The notes under the pieces were generated by a model. It was not told the DNA's origin, ran no database searches, and saw nothing but the letters and a program-made list of their open reading frames with translations. The position numbers were made by a program, and so were the translations under genes. A stretch of DNA of 64,000 nucleotides from an uncultured Anaerolineae bacterium (GTDB taxonomy: Bacteria; Chloroflexota; Anaerolineae; Anaerolineales; Villigracilaceae): the NCBI GenBank assembly GCA_903875215.1, contig CAIQVH010000014.1:1-64000 (forward strand). Direction: 5' to 3'. This document shows positions 25,664 through 34,629 of the stretch, in pieces. Within the stretch, counting starts at the first letter, position 1, and the number at the start of each line of letters is the position of its first letter.

Positions 25664-26200
25664 TCAGGGTTTGTGCGGCGCCTCGAGCAGGTCGTGGACG
25701 CCGAAGACCTGCCCGTACACTTCCAGCAGGGTGGCGGCCCGGGTGAAGAATTCCTGCTGGGTAGGGGAGCGGGCCGGGGCGGGGGGCAGGCTTTCGATTT
25801 TTGCCACCAGCCGTTCGCGGAATCCGCCCGGCCCTTGAGGCAGGTGCTCTTCCAGAGTTTGCATGTGCTCTTTGGCCTGCCGGGCCTGCATCAGCGCGGC
25901 GGGCAGGGGGATTTCTTCGGCTTGCAGGGCTTTGAGCAGGGTGCAGCGATAGGCGCGGCAGATGTGCGGGTATTGCGGGGAAGTGTAAATGGCGCAGCGA
26001 CCCTGCCAGAGTGGGCAGGGCTGGCTGAAGCCGCGTTGGTTTGGATCGGCGCGGAAAACGGTCAGGCCGAGCGCTTCGGCTGGATCCAGCTCGGATGGTC
26101 TGAGTTTGGCCCAGATGAAGAGGTGACCGGTGCAGCATAATCCGCAATCCTGGCAGAGCAGACTGGCGGGGGTGGGGGGCGTTTTTTCGGCTTCCGGCAT
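25664..26200 (-). CDS. YkgJ-type cysteine-cluster protein (putative Fe-S or zinc binding)
   Basis: A 178-residue protein with the conserved N-terminal cluster Cys16-x2-Cys19-x2-Cys22-Cys23 (CQDCGLCC). A second group around residues 65-95 has CPLWQGRCAIY, then HICRAYRC, as in the YkgJ family thought to coordinate a metal or iron-sulfur centre. No function is established for the family. The last 80 residues are a helical tail. It sits in a minus-strand run between the VOC protein and the nitroreductase. Confidence 0.85.
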   Translation of the reverse strand: MPEAEKTPPTPASLLCQDCGLCCTGHLFIWAKLRPSELDPAEALGLTVFRADPNQRGFSQPCPLWQGRCAIYTSPQYPHICRAYRCTLLKALQAEEIPLPAALMQARQAKEHMQTLEEHLPQGPGGFRERLVAKIESLPPAPARSPTQQEFFTRAATLLEVYGQVFGVHDLLEAPHKP

Positions 26201-26228
26201 GGTTCAACTTGGGTCCGGCGCGAGTGTT

Positions 26229-26621
26229 TCAGCGGACTTCGCTCATCAGCGCCAGCAGGTTCGAATCGGGGTCGCGGAAAAATGCCATCCAGAGTTCATG
26301 ATCGGGCATGCGGGCGATGAGCGCGGGTTGTTGTTCAAAGATCACGCCGCGCGCGCTGAGGGTTTGGCAGGCGGTGGGCAGGTCGGCGACTTTATAGTAA
26401 ATGATGGAGCTGAAGGTTTGGGTCTGTTTTTTACCGGGGGCATCCAGCAGCAGGCGCACGCCGTTGCAATCAAAAAAGGCCAGGCCGGGGGGCGCCTGGA
26501 AGAGGAAGCGCATCCCGAGACTATCGCGGTAGAAGGACACAGCGCGTTCCAGATCGCTGACGGGGACGGCGATTTGGCCGATAGCTGTCAATCCGAAGGG
26601 TTCTGGGTGGGAGGGTGTCAT
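26229..26621 (-). CDS. VOC (glyoxalase/bleomycin resistance) family protein
   Basis: A 130-residue metal-binding fold protein with two beta-alpha-beta-beta-beta modules. Family segments are IGQIAVPVSDLERAVSFYRD, LGMRFLF and the C-terminal FFRDPDSNLLALMSEV, with Asp/Glu and His candidates for metal ligands. Start at 26621 with GGAG upstream. It overlaps the stop of a 32-codon ORF by four bases. Substrate unknown. Confidence 0.9.
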   Translation of the reverse strand: MTPSHPEPFGLTAIGQIAVPVSDLERAVSFYRDSLGMRFLFQAPPGLAFFDCNGVRLLLDAPGKKQTQTFSSIIYYKVADLPTACQTLSARGVIFEQQPALIARMPDHELWMAFFRDPDSNLLALMSEVR

Positions 26622-26716
26622 CCGGTTTTCTCCATTTTTGAGGCGTCGTTGGTGATGGCTGGCAAGTCGCATAGCAGGCTGGATGGGCGGATGCGGACGG
26701 TCTGGTTGATCGCCAT
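26618..26716 (-). CDS. Small 32-residue ORF translationally coupled to the VOC gene
   Basis: ATG at 26716 preceded by AGGAGAAAACC, a good ribosome site; 32 codons; the TGA overlaps the VOC ATG (ATGA). The product begins MAINQTVRIRP and has no recognisable domain or membrane segment. It could be a regulatory upstream ORF that couples translation, or a small protein. The alternative is chance, but a strong ribosome site and an exact four-base overlap together are unusual by chance. Confidence 0.45.
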   Translation of the reverse strand: MAINQTVRIRPSSLLCDLPAITNDASKMEKTG

Positions 26717-26748
26717 GGTTTTCTCCTGGTTGGGCGGAAAGGGGCGCT

Positions 26749-27228
26749 TTACAGCCAGGCGGCGTGGAGGCGACGGTAGGAGTCTTCCAGGGTTTCGGGC
26801 AGGATGCGCACCTCGCCGACGGTGGACATGAAGCTGGTATCGCCGCCCCAGCGCGGCACAATGTGCAAGTGAACGTGTCCCGGCACTCCGGCTCCGGCCA
26901 CCGCGCCGATATTCGCGCCGACGTTAAAGCCCTGCGGCTGGTAGACCCGCTGCAGCGCGGTCAGGCTCTGCGTGGTCAGCTCCATCATCTCGGCACGGGT
27001 CGGGGCATCGAGCAGTTCCAGCGAGGCCTGATGCGCGTACGGGACGACCATCAGGTGCCCGCTGGTGTAGGGATATTTGTTCAGGATGACGAAGGCCAGC
27101 CTGGCGCGGTGGAGGATCAGGTTTTGGTCGCCATCAGCTTTGGCGAGGGCATTGCAAAAGACACAGCCGGTTTGATGATCGGCATTGGTGACGTACTTCA
27201 TGCGCCAGGCGGCCCAGAGATGTTTCAT
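26749..27228 (-). CDS. HIT-family nucleotide hydrolase/phosphorylase
   Basis: A 159-residue HIT protein, close to the diadenosine tetraphosphate phosphorylase-like class. The zinc pair Cys22-x2-Cys25 (CVFC) and the histidine triad His118-x-His120-x-His122 (GHVHLHIVPRW) are intact. It would cleave nucleotide phosphoanhydride or phosphoramidate bonds, for example in Ap4A. The gene lies 18 bases from the lipoprotein gene and 32 bases from the small ORF. Confidence 0.93.
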   Translation of the reverse strand: MKHLWAAWRMKYVTNADHQTGCVFCNALAKADGDQNLILHRARLAFVILNKYPYTSGHLMVVPYAHQASLELLDAPTRAEMMELTTQSLTALQRVYQPQGFNVGANIGAVAGAGVPGHVHLHIVPRWGGDTSFMSTVGEVRILPETLEDSYRRLHAAWL

Positions 27229-27246
27229 GGCTTTTGTCCCGAAAAA

Positions 27247-28278
27247 TTACTTAAGGTTGATGACGATGGTGAAGACCTGGCCAAAGAGTGTGCCTTCATC
27301 GGAGGCCAATTGCCAGCTGCTGATGACCTGCCCGGTGACATTGGGCGCCACCATTGGCAATGAGATTTCACCCGTGGCCCCCGGATTTACGTTCAAGCGG
27401 ATGCGGGTGGTATCTGAGCCTAGCAAATCTCCGCCGACGTAGGTGATTTTGAAGTTACTGTTCCAATCGCAGGTGCCGGTGTTTTTCACCAGCCAGGTCT
27501 TGGTGAATGAGTCTCCGGCAGCAAGTTCCGCTCCATTGGGGATGGTCACATCGGAGAGCAAGGCCGAATTGAGACAGCCGGTTGCGGTTGGCGCGGCGGC
27601 AGCCGGCAGTTCGATCGTCACTCCCAGCAGACTTCCAAAGGGTTTGCCGGTCTCGGTGGTGAGTCGCCAGGTGCTGGTAATTGTCCCGGAAAGGTGGGGC
27701 GCTGTCAGCGGCAGAGAAATTTCGGCGGTGCCGCCGGCCGGGATTTTTAGATTCAGCGCCTGCGAGCTGACGCCAAAGCTGTCGCCGCTGTTCAGGGTGA
27801 CCAGGAAAGTCCGGTTCCAGTCGCAGGTGCCGGTGTTTTTCACGCGCCAGGTCTTGGTGAATTTGTTGCCTGGCTCAAAGGTGCTGCCGTATGGCACACT
27901 GAGATCGGCCAACAGGGTGGCGTTGTAACAGCCGAAAGCCGTTGCCGGGTCGATGGTGGGGGATGGTTTCACAGCAGATGTGGCCAGCACCGGCACGGTG
28001 GGCGGCAGGCTGGTGGCCGCCAGTGTAGCCGTCTGCAGGCCGAGGTCGAGGGTGGCGCTGGGCGCCGGGGTAATGCTGGGCGGAATCGGCGTTGCGCTGG
28101 GCGCTGCCTGGGCGGTCTGGCTGATTTGTACGGAGATGGTGGCTGCGGCCTGGGTGTATAGCGCGTTAACATCCAGGGTCGGAGCCGGGGCTGGAGTGGG
28201 GGCGCAGGCGCCCACCGCCAGGCTCAGGGTCAGGCCTGGCAGGAGAATTATACGGGTAAGGAAGGTATGCAAGTTCAT
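27247..28278 (-). CDS. Lipoprotein with two NBR1-type Ig-like domains
   Basis: A 343-residue exported protein. The start at 28278 has AAAGGA upstream and begins with a signal segment ending in VGAC, a lipobox, giving a lipid-anchored cysteine near residue 24. A Pro/Ala/Thr-rich linker to about residue 120 follows, then two tandem copies of a domain of about 105 residues, each with TKTWRVKNTGTCDWN or TKTWLVKNTGTCDWN. This is the central Ig-like fold of NBR1/ILRUN, common in Chloroflexota surface proteins. The role is unknown; cell-surface adhesion or ligand binding is an inference. It heads the minus-strand run and is divergent from xseA. Confidence 0.85.
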   Translation of the reverse strand: MNLHTFLTRIILLPGLTLSLAVGACAPTPAPAPTLDVNALYTQAAATISVQISQTAQAAPSATPIPPSITPAPSATLDLGLQTATLAATSLPPTVPVLATSAVKPSPTIDPATAFGCYNATLLADLSVPYGSTFEPGNKFTKTWRVKNTGTCDWNRTFLVTLNSGDSFGVSSQALNLKIPAGGTAEISLPLTAPHLSGTITSTWRLTTETGKPFGSLLGVTIELPAAAAPTATGCLNSALLSDVTIPNGAELAAGDSFTKTWLVKNTGTCDWNSNFKITYVGGDLLGSDTTRIRLNVNPGATGEISLPMVAPNVTGQVISSWQLASDEGTLFGQVFTIVINLK

Positions 28279-28376
28279 AAAAATCCTTTCACTTGTTTTC
28301 ATTGTACACTTAACCGCCAAATGTTGACACATCCCCTCAATAAAGGTATCCTCGACAGACACAGACTGCGATTCCC

Positions 28377-29612
28377 ATGAACCAGATGCCCCTGTTTGAG
28401 ACTCCCCGATTGACGGTTACAGAATTCACCCGCCGAGTGCGCCGCTTACTGGAAGGCGACGAGGCGCTCAAGGACGTCTGGGTGCAGGGCGAAATCTCCA
28501 ACTTCTCGCGGCCAGCTTCCGGGCATCTGTATTTCACTTTGAAGGATGCTGGCGCGGCCCTGCGCTGTGTGATGTGGAAGGGTGACGCCTTGCGCGCGCG
28601 CGGCCTGCCTTTGGAAGATGGTCTCTCGGTGGAGGCGCATGGCCGGGTGGGTGTTTATGAACCTTCAGGGCAATACCAGTTGATCATTGACCTGCTGCGC
28701 CCAGCGGGTCAGGGCGCTCTCTATGCCGAGTTTATGCGCTTGAAGGCCCTGCTCGAAGGTGAAGGCCTGTTTGATCCGGCACGCAAGCGCCCCTTGCCGA
28801 ACTTTCCACGCCGGATCGGGATCGTCACCTCACCGACTGGAGCCGCGCTGCAGGATATGCTGCAGGTTCTCAGCCGCCGCCTGCCACTGGCAGAAGTGAG
28901 CATCGCTCCCACGCTGGTGCAGGGCGAGGAAGCCCCGGCCGCGCTGGTGCAGGCATTGCAAAAACTCAATAGCCTCGTTCACCCCGATGTGATTTTACTG
29001 GCCCGCGGCGGCGGCTCCATCGAAGACCTGTGGGCTTTCAACGATGAGCGCGTGGTGCGCGCTGTGGCGAATTCGTCTGCCCCGCTCATCAGCGGGGTGG
29101 GACATGAAACCGATTTCACCCTGGTTGATTTTGCCGCTGATTTGCGCGCCCCCACGCCGACCGCCGCCGCCGAACTGGCCACGCCCATCACCTGCGCCGA
29201 TCTGTCTGCGGCGCTGCGGGCCGACCGCCAGCGTTTGGATGAATTGCTGGCGCGGCAAATCGTTCAGCGCCGACAGGGGTTGAATACAACAATTGCCGCG
29301 CTTCGTTATGAATCTCCGCTGCGGCGGCTACAAATTGAACGTCAGCGTGTGGATGAGCAGGCGCGCCGGGTTGCCCGGGCGCTGCATCAGCGTCTGGCGC
29401 TGGATTCAGCCCATTTGGCGGGGCTGGGACGCAGGTTGGAAGCGCTCAGTCCGCTGGCTGTGCTGGGGCGTGGCTATGCCGTGGTGACCCGCTTTCAGGA
29501 TGGGAGCCTGATCGTAGCAGCAAAACAGGCTCCCGTCGGATCCATTCTACAGGTCAGGTTGGCCGAAGGCTCGTTAAAGGTTACCGTTCAGGAATCCGGT
29601 CAGGAGAGATAA
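28377..29612 (+). CDS. xseA: Exodeoxyribonuclease VII large subunit
   Basis: Catalytic subunit of a single-strand-specific DNA exonuclease. The 411 residues (usual 400-450) show the N-terminal OB fold (VWVQGEISNFSRPASGHLYFTL), the catalytic core patterns RIGIVTSPTGAALQD, LARGGGSIEDLWAFNDE and ISGVGHETDFTLVDFAAD, and a long C-terminal coiled coil with the final LGRGYAVV strand. The stop is followed one base later by the small subunit gene, as in most bacteria. Confidence 0.96.
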   Translation: MNQMPLFETPRLTVTEFTRRVRRLLEGDEALKDVWVQGEISNFSRPASGHLYFTLKDAGAALRCVMWKGDALRARGLPLEDGLSVEAHGRVGVYEPSGQYQLIIDLLRPAGQGALYAEFMRLKALLEGEGLFDPARKRPLPNFPRRIGIVTSPTGAALQDMLQVLSRRLPLAEVSIAPTLVQGEEAPAALVQALQKLNSLVHPDVILLARGGGSIEDLWAFNDERVVRAVANSSAPLISGVGHETDFTLVDFAADLRAPTPTAAAELATPITCADLSAALRADRQRLDELLARQIVQRRQGLNTTIAALRYESPLRRLQIERQRVDEQARRVARALHQRLALDSAHLAGLGRRLEALSPLAVLGRGYAVVTRFQDGSLIVAAKQAPVGSILQVRLAEGSLKVTVQESGQER

Positions 29613-29613
29613 G

Positions 29614-29847
29614 ATGTCTCAGAAATTTATCAAGCTTGAAGAATTATCGTATGAACAGGCTTTTGCCGAACTGGAAGGCATTGTCGCGGCCCTGGAGACG
29701 GAAGGCCGCACGCTCGATCAGGCCATCACGCTTTATGAACGCGGACAGGCCCTGGCAGGTTGGTGTGCCGGCCTGTTGGATGCGGCTGAATTAAAGGTCC
29801 AGGCGTTGGGCGGCGCCGCCAGGCTCGAAATGGTTGAAGAGGACTGA
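29614..29847 (+). CDS. xseB: Exodeoxyribonuclease VII small subunit
   Basis: 77 residues forming the XseB helical hairpin (LSYEQAFAELEGIVAALETE, then LDQAITLYERGQALAGWC). It binds the XseA coiled coil. The start has GGAG ten bases upstream within the xseA end, and the next gene begins one base after its stop. Confidence 0.95.
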   Translation: MSQKFIKLEELSYEQAFAELEGIVAALETEGRTLDQAITLYERGQALAGWCAGLLDAAELKVQALGGAARLEMVEED

Positions 29848-29848
29848 T

Positions 29849-30298
29849 ATGTTTACCGAATTGCTGAAAAATCATGCCTTGCATACGGCCGTGCTGGCCT
29901 GGCTGATGGCGCAACTGCTTAAACCGCCGATGGAATATCTGCGCCACGGCAAGTGGAATTGGGGTTTTTTGCTCAGCGCCGGGGGCATGCCCAGCTCACA
30001 TTCTTCGCTGATGGTTGGCGTGACGCTGGGTATTGGCCTGCATGAAGGTTGGAGTACGGGCGTTTTTGCGCTGGCTTTTGCCATTACCATGATCGTTATT
30101 TACGATGCCGCCGGGGTGCGCCGCGAAGCCGGCCGGCATGCTGAAAAGATTAATATTTTGATCAACGAATTGCTGGCCGGGCATCCCATATCAGATAAGG
30201 CGCTGCGTGAAGTGATCGGTCATACTCCCATGGAGGTGACCGGCGGCATTTTATTGGGCGTGCTGATCGCCGTTTTGTACAAGCTGTTCGTGGGCTGA
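29849..30298 (+). CDS. Divergent PAP2-family membrane protein (YuiD-like)
   Basis: A 149-residue protein of the divergent PAP2 family with three to four hydrophobic segments. Conserved marks are GGMPSSHSSLMVGV, corresponding to the phosphatase SGH-like motif, and YDAAGVRREAGRHAEKIN, ending with HTPMEVTGGILLG. It is membrane-bound. A phosphatase role on a lipid phosphate is expected from the fold but unproven for this branch. The start at 29849 follows xseB by one base; a longer frame from 29834 would overlap xseB. Confidence 0.9.
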   Translation: MFTELLKNHALHTAVLAWLMAQLLKPPMEYLRHGKWNWGFLLSAGGMPSSHSSLMVGVTLGIGLHEGWSTGVFALAFAITMIVIYDAAGVRREAGRHAEKINILINELLAGHPISDKALREVIGHTPMEVTGGILLGVLIAVLYKLFVG

Positions 30299-30381
30299 CG
30301 GCTGGCATACCAGGCCCGTCGCTTGTCCTATCTCACAAAAAGTGATATGCTTTTCATAACCAAATCGAAACGGAGGCTTAC

Positions 30382-30681
30382 ATGGAAGAACTCATCAACC
30401 AGATCGTGAAGAAAACCGGCCTGCCCCGGGAGATGGCCCAGAAAGTCGTGGCAGTGGTGATCGAGTATATCAAGAAGAAACTTCCCGCGCCGGTGGCGGC
30501 GCAGGTGGAAGCCGTTTTAGGCGGCAAAGTCGCAAGCAGCGCGCTGGCGCACGAAGCCTCCGACCTGCTCGGCAACCCGGCGGTGACAGGCGCTGTGTCG
30601 CATGCGTTGGATGACGGCAAACTGGACGCCCAGGATGCCGCCAATTTGCTCGGCGATCTGTTCGGCGGCAAGAAAAAGTAA
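30382..30681 (+). CDS. Small helical protein of unknown function
   Basis: A 99-residue protein not assigned to a family by me. It consists of amphipathic helices (MEELINQIVKKTGLPREMAQ, then VVAVVIEYIKKKLP), a Gly/Ala-rich middle, and a C-terminal LDAQDAANLLGDLFGGKKK. It has no cysteines and no signal peptide. A GGAGG ribosome site lies seven bases upstream. A terminator follows directly, so it is probably monocistronic. Confidence 0.75.
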   Translation: MEELINQIVKKTGLPREMAQKVVAVVIEYIKKKLPAPVAAQVEAVLGGKVASSALAHEASDLLGNPAVTGAVSHALDDGKLDAQDAANLLGDLFGGKKK

Positions 30682-30699
30682 GCGCCAAATGCTTTCCTG

Positions 30700-30734
30700 C
30701 TCCGCACCTGGCATTCGCCGTGTGCGGAGTTTTT
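30700..30734 (+). terminator. Terminator of the small helical protein gene
   Basis: CTCCGCAC (30700-30707) pairs with GTGCGGAG (30722-30729) and is followed by five T, which touch the stop codon of the convergent murJ. Confidence 0.85.
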
Positions 30735-32371
30735 CATTCCCCCGGCTGTTCAGGAATCGGCCGTCCGCGCCGTTTAATCAACTCCCACAGGCTTTGCACT
30801 TCGGGAATTTTAAGCAGGATCACCCCGCTAGCATAAACGACCGACCCTGCCAGCACCCCGCCCAGGCCTCCCACCCACGGATTCTCCGCTACGGGCAGCC
30901 TGATCCAGGCCAGTAGCGCGACCGCCATACCGAGCGCGGCCAGGCTGGCGCGCAGCGCTCCATCCGCAATCTGGCGGCCTGCCAGGCCGTTCAAGCGCCG
31001 ACTCATCAGTGCGAACAGGAGTGCCGCTTCGAGCGCAGTTGCCAGAGAATTGGCCAGCGCCAGCCCGCCATGCGGCATCCATCCGATTTGACGGAACCAA
31101 GCCGCCAGCGCGAAGCTGAAAAGCGCGTTCAGGCCCATCGCCAAGACTCCGATCGTCACCGGGGTTCTGGTATCGTGCAACGCGTAGAACGCTCGCGATA
31201 GAATCTCGACCAGCGCATGTCCCACCAGCCCGGCGGTGTACCAGAGTAATGCCCAGGCAACCATCTCGGTGGAGCGCGCATCGAAGTTGCCATACTGGAA
31301 GAGCATGGCCGTCACTGGCTGGCGTAACAAGATCAACCCCAGCGCAGCCGGGATAGACAGAAGCAGTACCCCGCGCAGGGTGGCTGCCAGCGAGGCGCGC
31401 ATGTCTTCCAGCTCGCCGCGTGCCACCTGCGCTGAAAAGGTTGGCAGGGCGGCGGTGGCAATGGCCTGGGCGATGATAAAGAGCGGCATGGTCATGACCA
31501 TCCTGGCCACATTGATGGCTGAGAGACTTCCGGCGGACTGACCGGCGGCTACCATGGTATTGATGACGAAATTTAACTGTACGGCGGCCACGCCCAGCAG
31601 GCGGGGCGCCATCAGCCGACCAACCGCGCGCACAGCCGGGTCACGCAGGCCGAGCGTGGGCAGATATCTGCGGCCGGCGAGGCGCAGCAACCCGGGCAGT
31701 TGAACGGCCAGATGTAACACCGCCCCGAGTACGTATCCCCAGGCCAGGCCAAAAATTCCCATGTGCGGAACGAGCAGGAGCAAGCCCAAAATCCAGCCCA
31801 GCCAGTTGAAGACCGGCGCCAAGGCTGGCAGCCAGAATTCCTGGTGGGTGTTCAAGATGCCCATCACCAGGCCACTGGCTCCGAAAATGGCCGGGGCGAT
31901 CAGGATGATGCGCAGCAGGTCAATGGTCAGTGTTTGCAGGGCCGGATCCAGCTCGGGACGGAAGAGGAAGATGACATGGCGGACGATGGCCGGCGCGAAC
32001 AGGGCTGTCATTCCGCTGACCAGGCTGAGGGCCAGCGCGGCCAGATTGGTCACTGCGGAAGCCAGTTTCCAGGCGGAAGCACGTTCTTCACGGGCCAGGT
32101 AGCCTGTGAAGGTGGGGATGAATGCCGAGGAGAGTGCGCCTCCCGCCAGCAGGCTGAAGAGCAGGTCGGGGAAGGTGGCGGCGGCATAAAAGGCATCCAG
32201 CGGCTGGCTGGTCCCGAAGGTGCGCGAGACGAGCACCTGGCGTAGCAATCCGGCCAGGTTGCTGAGTACAAAGGCGAACATGACAGTCCCGGCGGCGCGG
32301 GCGATCTGGCGGTTGGCTGAATCGGCAGGGGTGGTCACAAGCGGTTGGCAGGCTTTCTGAGCGGGAATCAT
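30734..32371 (-). CDS. murJ: Lipid II flippase MurJ
   Basis: Flips undecaprenyl-linked peptidoglycan precursor across the membrane. A 545-residue MOP-superfamily protein with about 14 hydrophobic segments. Diagnostic patterns are RAAGTVMFAFVLSNLAGLLRQ and RTFGTSQPLDAFYAA at the start, FIPTFTGYLAREE, and HDTRTPVTIG in the middle. The length is typical. The gene is divergent from the phospholipase-D-like gene; no other cell-wall gene adjoins it. Confidence 0.95.
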   Translation of the reverse strand: MIPAQKACQPLVTTPADSANRQIARAAGTVMFAFVLSNLAGLLRQVLVSRTFGTSQPLDAFYAAATFPDLLFSLLAGGALSSAFIPTFTGYLAREERASAWKLASAVTNLAALALSLVSGMTALFAPAIVRHVIFLFRPELDPALQTLTIDLLRIILIAPAIFGASGLVMGILNTHQEFWLPALAPVFNWLGWILGLLLLVPHMGIFGLAWGYVLGAVLHLAVQLPGLLRLAGRRYLPTLGLRDPAVRAVGRLMAPRLLGVAAVQLNFVINTMVAAGQSAGSLSAINVARMVMTMPLFIIAQAIATAALPTFSAQVARGELEDMRASLAATLRGVLLLSIPAALGLILLRQPVTAMLFQYGNFDARSTEMVAWALLWYTAGLVGHALVEILSRAFYALHDTRTPVTIGVLAMGLNALFSFALAAWFRQIGWMPHGGLALANSLATALEAALLFALMSRRLNGLAGRQIADGALRASLAALGMAVALLAWIRLPVAENPWVGGLGGVLAGSVVYASGVILLKIPEVQSLWELIKRRGRPIPEQPGE

Positions 32372-32440
32372 GCCTGGGCGCGGCCGCCCAGGCTGTGGGT
32401 AGTATATCGTATTCGCAGCCGGAATAAAACCGAACAGCCG

Positions 32441-32449
32441 TGCTATAAT
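32441..32449 (+). promoter_or_regulatory. Extended -10 promoter of the PLD-like gene
   Basis: TGC-TATAAT at 32441-32449 is an extended -10 box about 50 bases before the ATG at 32501. No good -35 is visible. Confidence 0.55.
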
Positions 32450-32500
32450 CGCGCTGCCGCATGCCCTCGCGGGCAGTTCTTCAATTTGGAGGTGAGTGCG

Positions 32501-33652
32501 ATGAAACGCTGGTTGCCTGTTCCCCTGGTTTTGATCCTGGCTGTGCTGGCCTGCGTGGCCGGGCCGGCTGTTCCCATCCTGGTGACGGTTGCTCCACCGG
32601 CAGCTGGGACGAGGGCCAGCTCAACCCTGCCGCCGGCAACCGTCGTTGCCGGGTCGCACGCTGTCGAGCCGATTCCCCTGCAGGCTGGTTATGGCGCGCG
32701 CGGTTCTTTTTATGAAGTCTATTTTACTGATCCCTTCAGCCCGGGGGCCGGCTACGAAGAGGGCGGTCCCGATCAGCCCCTGGCACAGGCCATTGACGAG
32801 GCGCGCATCTCGGTGGATATGGCGGCCTATAGTCTGAGCCTGCCTTCAATCCGCAATGCGCTGCTCGCCGCCAACAACCGCGGTGTGCGGGTGCGTGTGG
32901 TGATGGAATCGACCAATCTGGATGATGAGGTTCCCCAGCAGTTGGCTGGTGCGGGCATTCCCCTGATGGGTGACGGGCGCGAAGGCTTGATGCACGATAA
33001 ATTTGTGGTCATCGATCGTTCGGAAGTTTGGATGGGTTCGATGAATTTCACCACCAGCGGCACTTATGCCGATAATAACAACCTGGTGCGCATCCATTCG
33101 ACCCAGGTGGCCGAGGACTACACCGTCGAATTCGAGGAAATGTTTCTGGATGACATGTTTGGCCCCGACGCGGTGGCGGTCAACCCACACCCGACTCTCA
33201 CCATTGGCGGAATCCCGCTCGAGATTTATTTCTCTCCCGATGATGGCGTGGCAGCGCATGTGCTGGAATTGCTGCGTGGGGCGAAAAAGAGCATTTATTT
33301 CATGGCCTATTCCTTCACCGCCGACGATTTCGGCGCCGTGATGCGCCAAAAAGCCCAGGAGGGGCTGATCGTTTCGGGCGTGATGGAAAAGGATCAGGTG
33401 GCATCCAATAAAGGCACCGAATACGATCCCTTCGTGGCGGCCGGTTTGCAGGTTTATCAGGATGGCAATCCGGGCCAGATGCATCACAAGGTCATCATCA
33501 TCGACGATCAAATCGTTGTGACGGGTTCCTACAACTTCAGCCTTAGTGCTGAGAAAAAGAATGACGAGAACGTGGTAATTTTCGTCGATCCGGCCATTGC
33601 CGCTCAATACCTGGCGGAATTTGAACGCGTATTGCGCGTAGCTCAACGGTAA
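32501..33652 (+). CDS. Exported phospholipase-D-like (two HKD motifs) protein
   Basis: 383 residues. The start at 32501 has GGAGGTGA upstream and begins with a signal segment (LVLILAVLACVAG) that may end as a lipoprotein. Two PLD half-sites follow. The first is MHDKFVVIDRSEVWMGSMN; the second is MHHKVIIIDDQIVVTGSYN. Both carry the H-x-K-x4-D core, so the active site is complete. The enzyme may be a phosphodiesterase or a nuclease of the Nuc class acting outside the cell. The reading frame extends further upstream without a ribosome site, so that part is not used. Confidence 0.9.
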   Translation: MKRWLPVPLVLILAVLACVAGPAVPILVTVAPPAAGTRASSTLPPATVVAGSHAVEPIPLQAGYGARGSFYEVYFTDPFSPGAGYEEGGPDQPLAQAIDEARISVDMAAYSLSLPSIRNALLAANNRGVRVRVVMESTNLDDEVPQQLAGAGIPLMGDGREGLMHDKFVVIDRSEVWMGSMNFTTSGTYADNNNLVRIHSTQVAEDYTVEFEEMFLDDMFGPDAVAVNPHPTLTIGGIPLEIYFSPDDGVAAHVLELLRGAKKSIYFMAYSFTADDFGAVMRQKAQEGLIVSGVMEKDQVASNKGTEYDPFVAAGLQVYQDGNPGQMHHKVIIIDDQIVVTGSYNFSLSAEKKNDENVVIFVDPAIAAQYLAEFERVLRVAQR

Positions 33653-33740
33653 ATGTAGATTTACGCTCATGCCGTAACTTTTAGACGGGCAGTTCGACAG
33701 ATTCAGTGTGTTTAATAAACCTGCATAGGTGGATCCTGAT

Positions 33741-34499
33741 ATGAGAGTGGCTCTTTTTTATTGTGGTGTGTTGTTCCTGGTTTCCAGTGTCTTTCTGGCT
33801 GGCTGCGGGGCAGGTGTGCCGGCAGTGGGCCCGACTCAGCTTCCTGGCAACTCTACGGCGCAGGTCGAGTTTTCCGGCAGAGTGGAAGCCATCAACGGCA
33901 GTCAGTGGACCGTGAATGGTCAGGTCGTCCAGATCAGCGGGCAAACCCGGCTGGGCGGGAATTTTCTGGTTGGGGATGAAGTGCAGGTCAGTGCCACGGT
34001 CAATGCAGATGGGTCCGTGGCGGCGGATGAAATCCGCCCCCTTTTTCTGACGCAGGAGCCGGCGAGCACGCCTTTACCGGCCCCCCTGGCAGTGGAACCG
34101 ACTCGCGCCCCTGAGATGTCACCCACGCCCGAGCCGGCCCCCACTCAGAATCCAGTGCGGCTTCCGGCGGGTATCCTGGCGCCTGATTACGTCGGCTGGG
34201 TGCAAGAGATAAGCCCCAGCCAATGGACGATCGACGGGCAAACTTTTTTGATTACCAGCGCAACCCGGTTCACAGATGCGCTTGGGGTGGGCGTGCTTGT
34301 CAGGCTGCGCCTGGTCGTCAATGCGGATGGTAGCTATACTGTTCAGACGATTGGGCTGGCACCCGTGGACGCTGTGCCCGGTTGGACAGATCCCTATCTT
34401 CAGGTTAACAAACCGGGCAATTCTGGCCTGGGCGCAGAAAATGGTTCTGCAAACGAGAATGAATCCAAGGATGGGTACGAAAAGGAAGATAACGATTGA
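33741..34499 (+). CDS. Lipoprotein with two DUF5666-like domains
   Basis: 252 residues. The signal peptide ends in a clear lipobox (FLAGC), so it is membrane-anchored outside the cell. Two copies of a small beta-barrel-like module follow, around residues 45-105 (VEFSGRVEAINGSQWTVNGQ) and 150-215 (GWVQEISPSQWTIDGQ), separated by a Pro/Thr-rich linker. The ATG at 33741 has AGGTGG upstream; a GTG at 33729 is the alternative start. It precedes the ECF sigma gene by about 130 bases. Its modules recur in the two proteins after the sigma factor, suggesting one functional set. Function unknown. Confidence 0.8.
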   Translation: MRVALFYCGVLFLVSSVFLAGCGAGVPAVGPTQLPGNSTAQVEFSGRVEAINGSQWTVNGQVVQISGQTRLGGNFLVGDEVQVSATVNADGSVAADEIRPLFLTQEPASTPLPAPLAVEPTRAPEMSPTPEPAPTQNPVRLPAGILAPDYVGWVQEISPSQWTIDGQTFLITSATRFTDALGVGVLVRLRLVVNADGSYTVQTIGLAPVDAVPGWTDPYLQVNKPGNSGLGAENGSANENESKDGYEKEDND

Positions 34500-34629
34500 A
34501 ATCGGCGGGCGCTGACAGCGTGGTTGCCCTGCTCCCAGGGACACGCGCCTCGACCCGTGCCGGGGTTCCGCGCGCAGCATGCGGTATACTGGAGTCCATC
34601 TTATTCAATCCCAGTTGCCTGCCGCCCCC

